From CAIWHR01 sp963811685 (GTDB taxonomy: Bacteria > Pseudomonadota > Gammaproteobacteria > Burkholderiales > Casimicrobiaceae): a stretch of DNA of 64,000 bases. Shown in pieces: positions 21,092-29,137 of the stretch (the first letter of the stretch is position 1; each line of letters starts with the position of its first letter). Both the position numbers and the translations under genes were made by a program. Where the stretch lies: the NCBI GenBank assembly GCA_963811685.1, contig CAWESK010000024.1, forward strand, positions 1-64,000, given 5' to 3'. The notes beneath the pieces are model-generated. The model was not told where the DNA came from. It saw nothing but the letters and a program-made list of their open reading frames with translations, and ran no database searches.

Positions 21092-21122
21092 CACACATGA
21101 GCGCCGCGGAGCTAGCGCTGCG

Positions 21123-22163
21123 ATGACGTTCGCGTGGCCGCACCTTCTATGGCTGCTCGCTGTGGTCCCGGTGATCGTCGCCGTCTATCTGCTGCTGATG
21201 CGCAGGAAGCGCAAGGCGGCGCTGCGCTATGCGAGTCTCACGCTGATGCGCGACGCGGAGCGCGGGGGGCGCTTTCGCCGCCATGTGCCCCCGCTCCTCT
21301 TTCTCGCCGCACTCGTGCTGATGCTGGTCGCGATCGCGCGGCCGGCGGCGGTCGTGACGCTGCCGTCGGCGCACGAGACGGTGATCCTCGCGATGGATGT
21401 CTCCGGCAGCATGCGGGCGACCGACGTGAAGCCGAGCCGGATCGTCGCCGCGCAGGAAGCGGCGCGCGGGTTCGTCGCCGACCAGCCGAAGACGACTCGC
21501 ATCGGCGTCGTTTCGTTCGCCGCGACGGCGTCGACGGTGCAGGCGCCGACCCACAGCCGGGACGACATCCTGGGCGCCATCGAGCGCTTCCAGCTGCAGC
21601 GCGGCACCGCGGTCGGCAGCGGCATCCTCATGTCGCTGAAGACGATATTCCCCGACGCCGAATTCGATCTGCGCTCGTTCAATCCGCGACGCGAGGCGGC
21701 GCGCGCCAAGGCGAAGGATCCGCCCGCGGCGTCCGACAAGGAGCCGCCGAAAGCCGTCGCGCCGGGCTCCTATGCGTCGGCCGCGATCATCCTGCTGACC
21801 GATGGCCAGACGACGACCGGCCCCGACCCGATCGAGGCCGCGCGCATGGCCGCCGACCGCGGCGTGCGCGTCTACACGGTGGGTATCGGCACGACAAGCG
21901 GCGAAATCATTGGCGCCGAGGGCTGGTCGATGCGCGTGCGCCTCGACGAGGAGTCGTTGAAAACGATCGCCAACGTCACGCGCGGCGAATATTTCTACGC
22001 CGGCAATGCCATCGACCTGCAGAGGATCTACCGGAATCTCAATACCAAGCTCTTCTTCGAGCAGAAGGAAGCGGAGGTCACCGCGTTGTTTGCGGCGGCG
22101 GCGGCAGTGCTGGCGCTCCTTTCCGCCACGCTGTCGCTCCTGTGGTTCAATCGCATTCTCTAA
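21123..22163 (+). CDS. BatA-like vWA domain membrane protein
   Basis: 346 residues: N-terminal helix (LLWLLAVVPVIVAVYLLLMR), a basic RRKRKAALRYASLTLMR stretch, second helix (PPLLFLAALVLMLVAIARPA), then a vWA domain with MIDAS DVSGS at 92-96, a TAVGSGI segment, and ILLTDGQTTTGPDPIEAARM. A C-terminal helix (ALFAAAAAVLALLSATLSLL) closes it. It forms the membrane partner of the MoxR/DUF58 module. It is a close paralogue of the orphan vWA gene at 11007-12095, which implies duplication. The stop is 14 bases before nitrile hydratase alpha. Confidence 0.92.
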   Translation: MTFAWPHLLWLLAVVPVIVAVYLLLMRRKRKAALRYASLTLMRDAERGGRFRRHVPPLLFLAALVLMLVAIARPAAVVTLPSAHETVILAMDVSGSMRATDVKPSRIVAAQEAARGFVADQPKTTRIGVVSFAATASTVQAPTHSRDDILGAIERFQLQRGTAVGSGILMSLKTIFPDAEFDLRSFNPRREAARAKAKDPPAASDKEPPKAVAPGSYASAAIILLTDGQTTTGPDPIEAARMAADRGVRVYTVGIGTTSGEIIGAEGWSMRVRLDEESLKTIANVTRGEYFYAGNAIDLQRIYRNLNTKLFFEQKEAEVTALFAAAAAVLALLSATLSLLWFNRIL

Positions 22164-22177
22164 AGCGGGCGAACACG

Positions 22178-22825
22178 ATGGCGCACGACCACGACCACGA
22201 TCACGATCACGAGCACGGCGGATCGGAGCTGTCGGAGATGGATGTGCGCGTGCGCACGCTCGAATCGCTGCTGGTCGAGAAGGGCTACGTCGACCCGAAG
22301 GCCCTCGACGTGCTGATCGAGACGTACGAGACGAAGGTCGGCCCGCACAACGGCGCGCGCGTGGTCGCCCGCGCGTGGACGGATCCGCGATATCGCGAAT
22401 GGCTGCTCGCCGATGCGACGGCGGCGATCGCGTCGCTGGGCTACACCGGGCGCCAGGGCGAGCACATGGTCGTGCTGCCCAACAGCGCGCGCGTGCACAA
22501 CATGGTGGTCTGCACCCTGTGCTCCTGCTACCCGTGGCCCGTCCTTGGGCTGCCACCGGTGTGGTACAAGTCGGCGCCGTATCGCGCGCGGGCCGTCATC
22601 GATCCGCGCGGCGTGCTGGCCGACTTCGGCGTGACGCTTCCCGCGGACGTCGAAATGCGCGTCTGGGATTCGACCGCGGAGGTGCGCTACCTGGTGCTGC
22701 CCGAGCGACCGGCCGGAACCGACGATTGGACCGAGGAACAGTTGGCCACGCTCGTCACGCGCGACTCGATGATCGGCACCGGCCTGGCGCGAGCCCCTGC
22801 TGCTTTCGTGCCGGCGATACGATGA
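22178..22825 (+). CDS. nthA: Nitrile hydratase subunit alpha, cobalt type
   Basis: 215 residues. The metal site CTLCSC at 112-117 followed by Y is the cobalt-type version (iron types have CSLCSC then T). Catalytic context VVCTLCSCYPWPVLGLPPVW is fully conserved, as are VGPHNGARVVARAW, VWDSTAEVRYLVLPERPAGT and LATLVTRDSMIG. The N-terminus is a His/Asp run (alternating HD, residues 3-12), a likely metal-binding tag. The enzyme hydrates nitriles to amides in the cytoplasm with the beta subunit. The start is 14 bases after the vWA gene; the stop overlaps the beta ATG by four bases. Confidence 0.95.
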   Translation: MAHDHDHDHDHEHGGSELSEMDVRVRTLESLLVEKGYVDPKALDVLIETYETKVGPHNGARVVARAWTDPRYREWLLADATAAIASLGYTGRQGEHMVVLPNSARVHNMVVCTLCSCYPWPVLGLPPVWYKSAPYRARAVIDPRGVLADFGVTLPADVEMRVWDSTAEVRYLVLPERPAGTDDWTEEQLATLVTRDSMIGTGLARAPAAFVPAIR

Positions 22826-23478
22826 ATGGCGTGCACGACATGGGCGGCATGCAGGATTTCGGCCCGGTCGCGCCGGAGGCGGACGAGCCGCGGTTCCACC
22901 ATCCGTGGGAACGCCGCGCGTTCGCGTTGACGCTCGCCATGGGCGCGACGGGCGCGTGGAATCTCGATCAGGCGCGCAGGACGCGCGAGAGCCTTCCGCC
23001 CGCGCAGTATCTTGCGAGCAGCTACTACGAGATCTGGTTCGCCGGCCTCGTCGCCTTGATGCGCGAGCGCGGCCTCGTCTCCGCCGCGGAAATTGCGTCG
23101 GGACGCAGCCACGAGCCGCCGAAGTCGCTGCCGCGGCGCCTCGACAGCGGGATCGTCGCGGCGGCGCTTGCGCGCGGCGCGTCGACGCAACGGCCGCTGC
23201 CCGGTGCGCCGCGCTTTGCGCCCGGCGATGCGGTGCGCACGGTCAACGCCAACCCGCCCGGGCACACGCGGCTTCCCCGCTACTGCCGCGGCAAGCCCGG
23301 AACAGTCGTCGCGATCCACGGTGCCCATGTCTACCCCGATGCCAACGCGCGCGGCGACGGCGAGAATCCGCAGTGGCTCTACACGGTGCGCTTCGCGGCG
23401 CGCGAGCTGTGGGGACCGGACACGTCGGCGACGGCGGTCCACGTCGACTGCTTCGAGCCTTACCTCGAAGCGCGCTGA
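22822..23478 (+). CDS. nthB: Nitrile hydratase subunit beta
   Basis: 218 residues, overlapping the alpha stop by ATGA. The N-terminus MNGVHDMGGMQDFGPV is the family hallmark. The helical N-terminal domain (ESLPPAQYLASSYYEIWFAG) and the SH3-like C-terminal domain (FAPGDAVRTVNANPPGHTRL, RYCRGKPGTVVAIHGAHVYP, then VDCFEPYLEA) are both present. It pairs with alpha to close the active site. Having both domains on one chain, with alpha first, supports nitrile hydratase rather than thiocyanate hydrolase, which splits them. No amidase gene lies in the window. Confidence 0.95.
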   Translation: MNGVHDMGGMQDFGPVAPEADEPRFHHPWERRAFALTLAMGATGAWNLDQARRTRESLPPAQYLASSYYEIWFAGLVALMRERGLVSAAEIASGRSHEPPKSLPRRLDSGIVAAALARGASTQRPLPGAPRFAPGDAVRTVNANPPGHTRLPRYCRGKPGTVVAIHGAHVYPDANARGDGENPQWLYTVRFAARELWGPDTSATAVHVDCFEPYLEAR

Positions 23479-23482
23479 CGCG

Positions 23483-23947
23483 ATGGCAACGAACGCCGCC
23501 ATCGCCGAAGAGTTACCCGGCATGCCGCGCGACGCGCAGGGTCCGGTGTTCGCGGCGCCGTGGCAGGCGCAGGCGTTCGCGCTGACGCTGTCGCTGCACG
23601 AACGCGGCGCCTTCACCTGGAGGGAATGGGCGGCTGTCCTCGCCGAGGTCATCGGTGAAGTGCGTGCACGCGGCGAAGCCGACACCGGCGAACGGTATTA
23701 CGAGCATTGGCTCGTGGCACTCGAGCGGATCGCTTTGCGCAAGGAACTCCTCGACGACGGCTCGTTGCGCAAGCGGCGCGCCCAATGGGAAGACGCCGCG
23801 CGCCGCACGCCGCATGGCCAGCCGATTGTGCTCTTCGGGATGGAGCAGACGACCGGCTCAATCCTGAAGTCGCTGCAGAACAACACGGTCGAGGACAACG
23901 TCGCCGGCCAGACGTCGGGGACGATCACCAACAGCACGCGCATTTGA
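23483..23947 (+). CDS. Nitrile hydratase accessory protein (cobalt activator type)
   Basis: 154 residues, starting four bases after beta. It resembles the N-terminal half of the beta subunit (DAQGPVFAAPWQAQAFALTL, FTWREWAAVLAEVIGEVRAR, YYEHWLVALERIAL), as expected for the small activator that delivers cobalt to alpha by subunit exchange. The usual protein ends shortly after RTPHGQPI. Here about 35 extra polar residues follow (LQNNTVEDNVAGQTSGTITN), with a composition unlike the rest of the protein. Third gene of the nitrile hydratase operon. Confidence 0.88.
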   Translation: MATNAAIAEELPGMPRDAQGPVFAAPWQAQAFALTLSLHERGAFTWREWAAVLAEVIGEVRARGEADTGERYYEHWLVALERIALRKELLDDGSLRKRRAQWEDAARRTPHGQPIVLFGMEQTTGSILKSLQNNTVEDNVAGQTSGTITNSTRI

Positions 23948-24033
23948 CGCCGCGCCGCCGGCGGGCGTACCGTCGGCGCGCAGCCTCGCCGCTCACCGTC
24001 GGCGACGGTCCGGCACTCACAGGGAGGAACGCA

Positions 24034-25071
24034 ATGAACGTGAATTTCCGCTGGCTTGCCGGTGCATTTGCGCGCCGTGCGCTGTGCCTCGCCGCCATAC
24101 CGTTCCTCTGCAGCGCGCTTGCCGTGTCGGCGCAGACGCTCAACGTCTACTCGATCTGGCCGGAAAACTGGGCGAAGCCGATGTTCGAGGAGTTCGAGAA
24201 GGCCAGCGGCATCAAGGTGAATTTCGTTCGCTTTTCCTCGGGCGAGGCGCTCGCCCGCATCATCGCCGAAAAGAACAACCCGCGCGTCGACGTGCTGTTC
24301 GGCGGTCCGGTCGAGACGTTCGCCGCCGGCATTGGCGAAGGCGTGTTCGAGTCGTACAAGCCGCCGTCGTTCGCGAAGCTCCCCGCGCGCTTCCGCCAGG
24401 CCGACGGGCAATGGGTGGCGATCGCCGACGACCCGCTCGTCTTCATGACCAACGACAAGTTCCTGAAGGAGAACGGTCTCAAGGCGCCGGCGTCGTGGAA
24501 CGATCTGCTGGCGCCGCCGTACAAGAACATGCTGCAGATGGCCGACGCGCGGACCTCGGGCACCGCGGTCACGCGAATCTTCTCGATTCTCGAGGTCAAC
24601 GGACGCGACGAGAACAAGGCCTTCGACTACATGAAGAAGCTGCGCCCCAACGTTCAGCTCTACACGAAGAGCGGCGGCGGCGGCACGCTGCCCGTCGGCC
24701 TCGGACAGGCCGGCGGCGGCATCTTCTTCATCGTCGATGCGCTCGACACCAAGGCCAAGGGCTATGAGGTGACGATCAGCTTTCCCAAGGAGGGCATCGG
24801 CACCGCGGCCGAAGGCATCGCGCTCATCAAGGGTGCGAAGAACCCCGAGGCGGCGAAGAAGCTGATCGACTGGGCCAGCTCGCCGGCGATGCAGAATCAG
24901 TTCGCCAAGTACAAGATCAATTTCGTGCCCGCGCATCCGGATGTCGCGCTGGAGCCGTCGCTTGCCGCGGTGCTGAAGGACGCCAAGATCTTTCCCATCG
25001 ATGCGGACTACGCGGGCGCCAACCGCAAGCGCATCGTCGATCGCTGGGTCGCCGAGGTCCTGAACCCGTAG
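24034..25071 (+). CDS. ABC transporter substrate-binding protein, family 1
   Basis: 345 residues, with an AGGGAGG ribosome site. Sec signal (LCLAAIPFLCSALAVSAQ), then TLNVYSIWPENWAKPMFEEF and FSSGEALARIIAEKNNPRVD. This is the pattern of the extracellular solute-binding family 1 / Fe(III)-type group (FbpA, PotD and phosphonate-binding relatives). It serves the permease and ATPase genes directly downstream. The ligand cannot be told from sequence; its position after nitrile hydratase makes a nitrile- or amine-related ligand possible but unproven. Confidence 0.88.
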   Translation: MNVNFRWLAGAFARRALCLAAIPFLCSALAVSAQTLNVYSIWPENWAKPMFEEFEKASGIKVNFVRFSSGEALARIIAEKNNPRVDVLFGGPVETFAAGIGEGVFESYKPPSFAKLPARFRQADGQWVAIADDPLVFMTNDKFLKENGLKAPASWNDLLAPPYKNMLQMADARTSGTAVTRIFSILEVNGRDENKAFDYMKKLRPNVQLYTKSGGGGTLPVGLGQAGGGIFFIVDALDTKAKGYEVTISFPKEGIGTAAEGIALIKGAKNPEAAKKLIDWASSPAMQNQFAKYKINFVPAHPDVALEPSLAAVLKDAKIFPIDADYAGANRKRIVDRWVAEVLNP

Positions 25072-25084
25072 CGGGCCGCACGCG

Positions 25085-26792
25085 GTGCTCGCGCTTCCGG
25101 GCCGCGCGTCGACGGCGGCTGCACGTGCCCGTGCGGATCCCGCCGTCGCGGGCACCGCGTTGATCCTCTGGGCTCTGCTCGCGCTCTTCGTCGTCTATCC
25201 GCTCGCGATGCTGCTGGGTCGCGTGCTGTTCGACCATGGGACCTTTTCGACCGCCGGCATCGCCACGGTGCTGACCGACAGGCACCAGGTGCGCGCGTTC
25301 TGGAACAGCCTGTTGCTGGCCGCGCTGGTCGGTCTCGCCGGGACGCTGCTCGGCTTCCTGTTCGCGTTCACCGCCGCGCGCGGGCGATTGCCCCGGGCTC
25401 TCCTCACCGCGATGGACGCGAGCGTGCTGCTTCCGCTCGTCTCGCCGCCGTTCACCACGGCGATCGCGATGATCTTCTCGTTCGGCCCGCGCGGCCTCAT
25501 CACCTACGAGCTCCTCGGCCTCAAGGGCGTCACCGTCTACGGGCTCCCCAGCACGCTGTTCTCCGAGGTGCTGACGTATTTCCCCATTGCGTATCTCACG
25601 CTGCGCCCGCTGATCGCCGGCATCGATTCCAATATCGAGGGGATGGCGCTGCTCGCTCGGCGCATCGCGGTGGCGCGTCTTCCGCACGGTGACGCTGCCG
25701 CTGTGCATCCCCGGGCTCGCCAACGCGTTCCTGCTGCTGTTCGCGGCGTCGCTCGCCGACTTCGCGACGCCGCTGATCCTCGCCGGCAACCAGTTTCCGG
25801 TGCTGCCGACGCAAGCCTACCTGCAGATCACCGGCCTCTACGACCTTCGCGGCGGCGCCGCGCTGTCTTTCGCGCTGCTCGTCCCCGCGCTCGCGGTCTT
25901 CGTGCTGCAACGCTACTGGGTGAGCCGGCGCTTCTATGTGACGGTCACCGGCAAGGGCGCCGGGCAGACGCCGTTCGACAGCGTCTCGCCGGCGGCCCGT
26001 GCGGCGCTCCTCGCCGCCTGCGTCGTCGTGGCGCTGGTCATCGCTTACTTCTATGCGCTCTTGGTCTACGCGTCGCTGGTCGTGGCGCTCGGCGCCAATC
26101 ACGCGCTGACGCTGCAGCACTACCGCGTCATCTTCACCGATGGGATGAAGGCGATTCGCGACACGCTCATCATCGCCGGCCTCGCGATGCCGCTCGGCGG
26201 TCTTTACGGCATCCTGGTGGGCTATCTCGTGACCAAGAAGCGGTTCATCGGCCGGCGCTCGATGGAGCTCGTGTCGATGATCAACTACGCGCTGCCCGGG
26301 ACGATCGTCGGCATCGCCTACCTCATCGCGTTCAACGATCCGCCGATCGAGCTGACCGGCACCGCGCTCATCATCATCGCCTGCTACATCTTCCGCTATG
26401 GCCCGACCGGCATCCGGGCGACCATCGCGCTCCTCCAGCAGATCGACAAGAGCCTCGAGGAGGCTTCGCTGGGGCTCGGGGCCGGCAGCGGCACCACCTT
26501 TCGCCGGATCACGCTGCCGCTGATCGTGCCGGCGTTCTTCGCCGGTCTCTCCATCGTCTTCATCCGCTCGATGACGGCGATCAGCGCGACGATCTTCCTC
26601 GTCTCGGTCAGCTGGACGCTCGTCACCGTGAAGATCCTGGAGAACATCACCGAGCTGTCGCTGGGACCGGCGGCGGCGTTTTCGGTGCTCGTCGTCGTCA
26701 TCGTGTTCGTGGTGATGGCGGCCGTCGCGCGCCTCGTGCGTCTCTTCCGCGCCCCGGGCGCGATGCCGGTGACGAGCCTGCTCGGAGGATGA
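25085..26792 (+). pseudogene. ABC transporter permease (double FbpB-type domain), frameshifted
   Basis: A two-domain permease of about 570 residues, starting at a GTG at 25085. The first domain reads to about 25655 (IDSNIEGMALLAR). The frame then changes, and the rest continues from WRVFRTVTLPLCIPGLANAF to the end at 26792. The coupling loops of the two domains are at the break (GMALLA...WRVFRTVTLP) and at EEASLGLGAGSGTTFRRITL, so both are otherwise intact. A small deletion in the repetitive CGCTCGCTCGGCGC-like stretch would explain the break. About a dozen helices in total. Its stop overlaps the ATPase ATG (ATGA). Confidence 0.85.
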
Positions 26793-27889
26793 CCGTGGCC
26801 AACGCGAAGGCGGGCGTGCGGGTCGACGGCGTGTCGAAGCGGTATCTGCACCGGGTGAAGGGCGAGCACTACGCCGCACGCGACGTGCGGCTCGACGTGG
26901 CGCCCGGCGAGTTCCTGACATTGCTGGGCCCGTCGGGGTGCGGGAAGACGACGACGCTGCGCATCATTGCCGGCTTCGAGCAGCCGGACGCGGGCCGCGT
27001 GTTCTTCGGCGACCAGGACGTGACCGGCGTTCCGGCGAACCGCCGCGACATCGGCTTCGTGTTCCAGAATTACGCGCTGTTCCCGCATCTGTCGGTGGCC
27101 GACAACGTCGCGTACGGGCTCCACGTGCGCGGACAGTCGGCTGCAGCATGCGCGAAAGCGGTCGGCGACGTGCTGGCGCTGGTCGGACTCGCCGGCTACG
27201 AGCAGCAGTTCCCGGGCCAGCTCTCCGGCGGCGAGCAGCAACGCGTGGCGCTCGCGCGCGCGATCGTGATCCGGCCGCGCGTGCTGCTGTTCGACGAGCC
27301 CTTGTCGAATCTCGACGCCAAGCTCCGCGTATCGATGCGGCAGGAGATTCGCGAGCTGCAGCAGCGGCTCGCGATCACGACGGTGTACGTGACGCACGAC
27401 CAGGAGGAGGCGATGGCGGTGTCCGACCGCATCGCGGTGATGAACGAAGGCAGCGTCGTCCAGGAGGGCTCCGCGCGCGATCTCTATCACCGCCCGGCCA
27501 CGGAGTTCGTCGCGCGGTTCGTCGGCCGCGTCAATCTCGCCCCGGCGCGCGTGGTGGCGGTGGAAGGCGACGCGGTCGTCGTCGACGCGCTGGGGACGCA
27601 ACTGCGCGCGCAGCCCGGGGCGCAACGGCATGCGGTCGGCGATGCGGTGTCGCTGCTGCTGCGACCCGAGGCCATTGCGATCGATGCCAATCCCAACGCC
27701 GGCCCGCTCGCCGGAACCGTCGTCTCGCACGCGTTCCTCGGCGAGAAGATCGAGTATCTGGTCCGCTGCGGCGACACGTTGCTGCAGGTCGTCCGCTACA
27801 ACGCGGGCGCCGGCGACGTCATCGGCGACGACACGGCGGTATCGCTGCGCCCGGCTGCGGCGACGCTGCTTGCGGGGGCTGCGCGATGA
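26789..27889 (+). CDS. ABC transporter ATP-binding protein, PotA/FbpC type
   Basis: 366 residues from the ATG overlapping the permease stop by four bases. Walker A GPSGCGKT at 47-54, Q-loop FVFQNYALFPHLSVADNVAY, signature LSGGEQQRVALARAIV near 143-158, Walker B VLLFDEPLSNLD, H-loop VYVTHDQEEAM. A C-terminal TOBE domain follows (LLLRPEAIAIDANPNAGPLA, SHAFLGEKIEYLVRC). It drives the importer formed by the two preceding genes. Its stop overlaps the next ATG (ATGA), tying the secreted protein to the same operon. Confidence 0.93.
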   Translation: MTVANAKAGVRVDGVSKRYLHRVKGEHYAARDVRLDVAPGEFLTLLGPSGCGKTTTLRIIAGFEQPDAGRVFFGDQDVTGVPANRRDIGFVFQNYALFPHLSVADNVAYGLHVRGQSAAACAKAVGDVLALVGLAGYEQQFPGQLSGGEQQRVALARAIVIRPRVLLFDEPLSNLDAKLRVSMRQEIRELQQRLAITTVYVTHDQEEAMAVSDRIAVMNEGSVVQEGSARDLYHRPATEFVARFVGRVNLAPARVVAVEGDAVVVDALGTQLRAQPGAQRHAVGDAVSLLLRPEAIAIDANPNAGPLAGTVVSHAFLGEKIEYLVRCGDTLLQVVRYNAGAGDVIGDDTAVSLRPAAATLLAGAAR

Positions 27890-28399
27890 TCCGCGCCATG
27901 CTTCTCTGCGCCGCGGCAGCCTGGACGATCGTCGCGCCGTTTCCGGCCACGGCAGCGGAGGGGACCGGCGAAATCCACGGTTCCGCCGACGCATTCTCGA
28001 TGCCCGGGCTTTCGCTCGCCTGGGCCATCCTGCGCGCACCGAAGGAAAGCGACACCGCCGTGGTTCTGCGCATCGACGCAGACCCCGCAAGCTTCGGGTG
28101 GATCGAAGTCGTCGGCAAGGACCCGTTCTCGCAACGGGAGGACCGGTTGCAGTCTGCGACCGCCGTCGGCGGCCCGTTCGATCTCAAGACCCCTCGCTCC
28201 CGCTTCGCTGATTTTCCGCGGACCGAGATGAGGGTGTGGCGAGCCGGGCCCGCGCCCAGCGGCACGCCGCCCGCCGCTGTCGTCTATTATCTCGGGGTTC
28301 CCGATACGACGCCGGAAATCGCGCTGCCGCAGCGATCTCGACCGCTCGCTGTCCGCACGCATCGTCCGCGCGCGCGATGCCGCAGGGAAATCGCCGTGA
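27886..28399 (+). pseudogene. Secreted protein of unknown function, frameshifted near its end
   Basis: Starts at an ATG overlapping the ATPase stop. Signal peptide MIRAMLLCAAAAWTIVAPF then ATAAEG; the mature part reads GTGEIHGSADAFSMPGLSLA and WIEVVGKDPFSQREDR, up to VVYYLGVPDTTPEIA near 28320. In the same frame it runs on without a stop into deoC. In the next frame it ends sensibly as DLDRSLSARIVRARDAAGKS with a TGA at 28397-28399, overlapping the deoC GTG. I favour one inserted or lost base near 28320 over a true fusion. No known domain recognised. Confidence 0.6.
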
Positions 28400-29058
28400 A
28401 CCGCGCCGAGCTTGCCCGCCTGCTGGATCATTCGGTGCTGAAGCCCGAAGCCACCGCGGCCGACATCGATGCCGGGGCCGCCACCGTGGCCACCTGGGGC
28501 ATCGGCTTCTACTGCGTGCAGCCGTGCTGGGTGCGCATCGCCGCCGCGGCGCTCGCCGGCTCGGGCTCGCGCGTCGTCACCGTCGCTGGATTTCCGCACG
28601 GCTGCGACCGCGCCGAGGCGAAAGCGCTCGCCGCGGCGATGGCCGTGGCCGACGGCGCCGCGGAAGTCGACATGGTGCAGAACTTCGGTGCGCTCAAAAG
28701 TGGTCACGCGACGGTCGTCGCCGCGGAAATCGAGGCGGTCATTCGTGCGGTTCCCGGCATCCCGGTCAAGGTGATCCTCGAAACCGCGGCGCTCAGCGAC
28801 GCGGAGAAAGAGCTCGCTTGCCGCCTCGCCGTCGACGCCGGCGCCGCGTTCGTCAAGACGTCGACGGGCTTCCATCCGGCAGGCGGCGCCACGGTCGCCG
28901 ATGTCCGCCTGCTGCGCGCTGCGGTGGGGCCTGCGATGGGCGTCAAGGCTTCCGGTGGCATCCGGACGCTCTCCGACGCGATTTCCATGACCGACGCGGG
29001 CGCCAACCGGATCGGCACATCGGCGAGCGCGGCGATCCTCGAATCGCTATCGCACTGA
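28396..29058 (+). CDS. deoC: Deoxyribose-phosphate aldolase
   Basis: 220 residues from the GTG at 28396, the normal bacterial length. The Schiff-base lysine is K154 in FVKTSTGF, the second lysine K184 is in GVKASGGIR, and the proton-relay Asp D92 is in EVDMVQN. The N-terminal LLDHSVLKPEAT and phosphate-binding GGIRT/GTSAS motifs are present. It splits deoxyribose 5-phosphate into glyceraldehyde 3-phosphate and acetaldehyde. The frame continues upstream into the secreted-protein gene only because of an apparent shift there. No other deo genes adjoin it; its place in an importer operon is unusual. Confidence 0.93.
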   Translation: MNRAELARLLDHSVLKPEATAADIDAGAATVATWGIGFYCVQPCWVRIAAAALAGSGSRVVTVAGFPHGCDRAEAKALAAAMAVADGAAEVDMVQNFGALKSGHATVVAAEIEAVIRAVPGIPVKVILETAALSDAEKELACRLAVDAGAAFVKTSTGFHPAGGATVADVRLLRAAVGPAMGVKASGGIRTLSDAISMTDAGANRIGTSASAAILESLSH

Positions 29059-29118
29059 ACCCCATCGCCAGAGTGGTCTTTTCCGTCGGTCGCCCCCTTG
29101 CCAAATCGCCGGATCTTT

Positions 29119-29136
29119 ATGCTATTGTCATAGCAT
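29119..29136. promoter_or_regulatory. Perfect palindrome at the start of the 29138 gene, possible operator
   Basis: ATGCTAT-TGTC-ATAGCAT: perfect 7-bp arms around a 4-base centre, ending one base before the ATG at 29138. It lies in an AT-rich patch (from about 29115) that stands out from the GC-rich surroundings and could also hold the -10 region. The position would let a bound repressor block transcription or initiation. It shares the octamer ATTGTCAT with the palindrome at 40835-40847. Confidence 0.45.
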
Positions 29137-29137
29137 C

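Noticed and set aside
22178..23947. Thiocyanate hydrolase instead of nitrile hydratase
   Set aside because: The beta subunit has both N- and C-terminal domains on one chain and the gene order is alpha, beta, activator, unlike the split subunits of thiocyanate hydrolase.
26396..28090. Minus-strand open frame of 564 codons
   Set aside because: Antisense to the importer permease, ATPase and secreted-protein genes; composition is that of a shadow frame.
27886..29058. True fusion of a secreted protein with DeoC
   Set aside because: DeoC is cytoplasmic and complete from 28396, and the neighbouring frame gives the secreted protein a natural end with a GTGA overlap.
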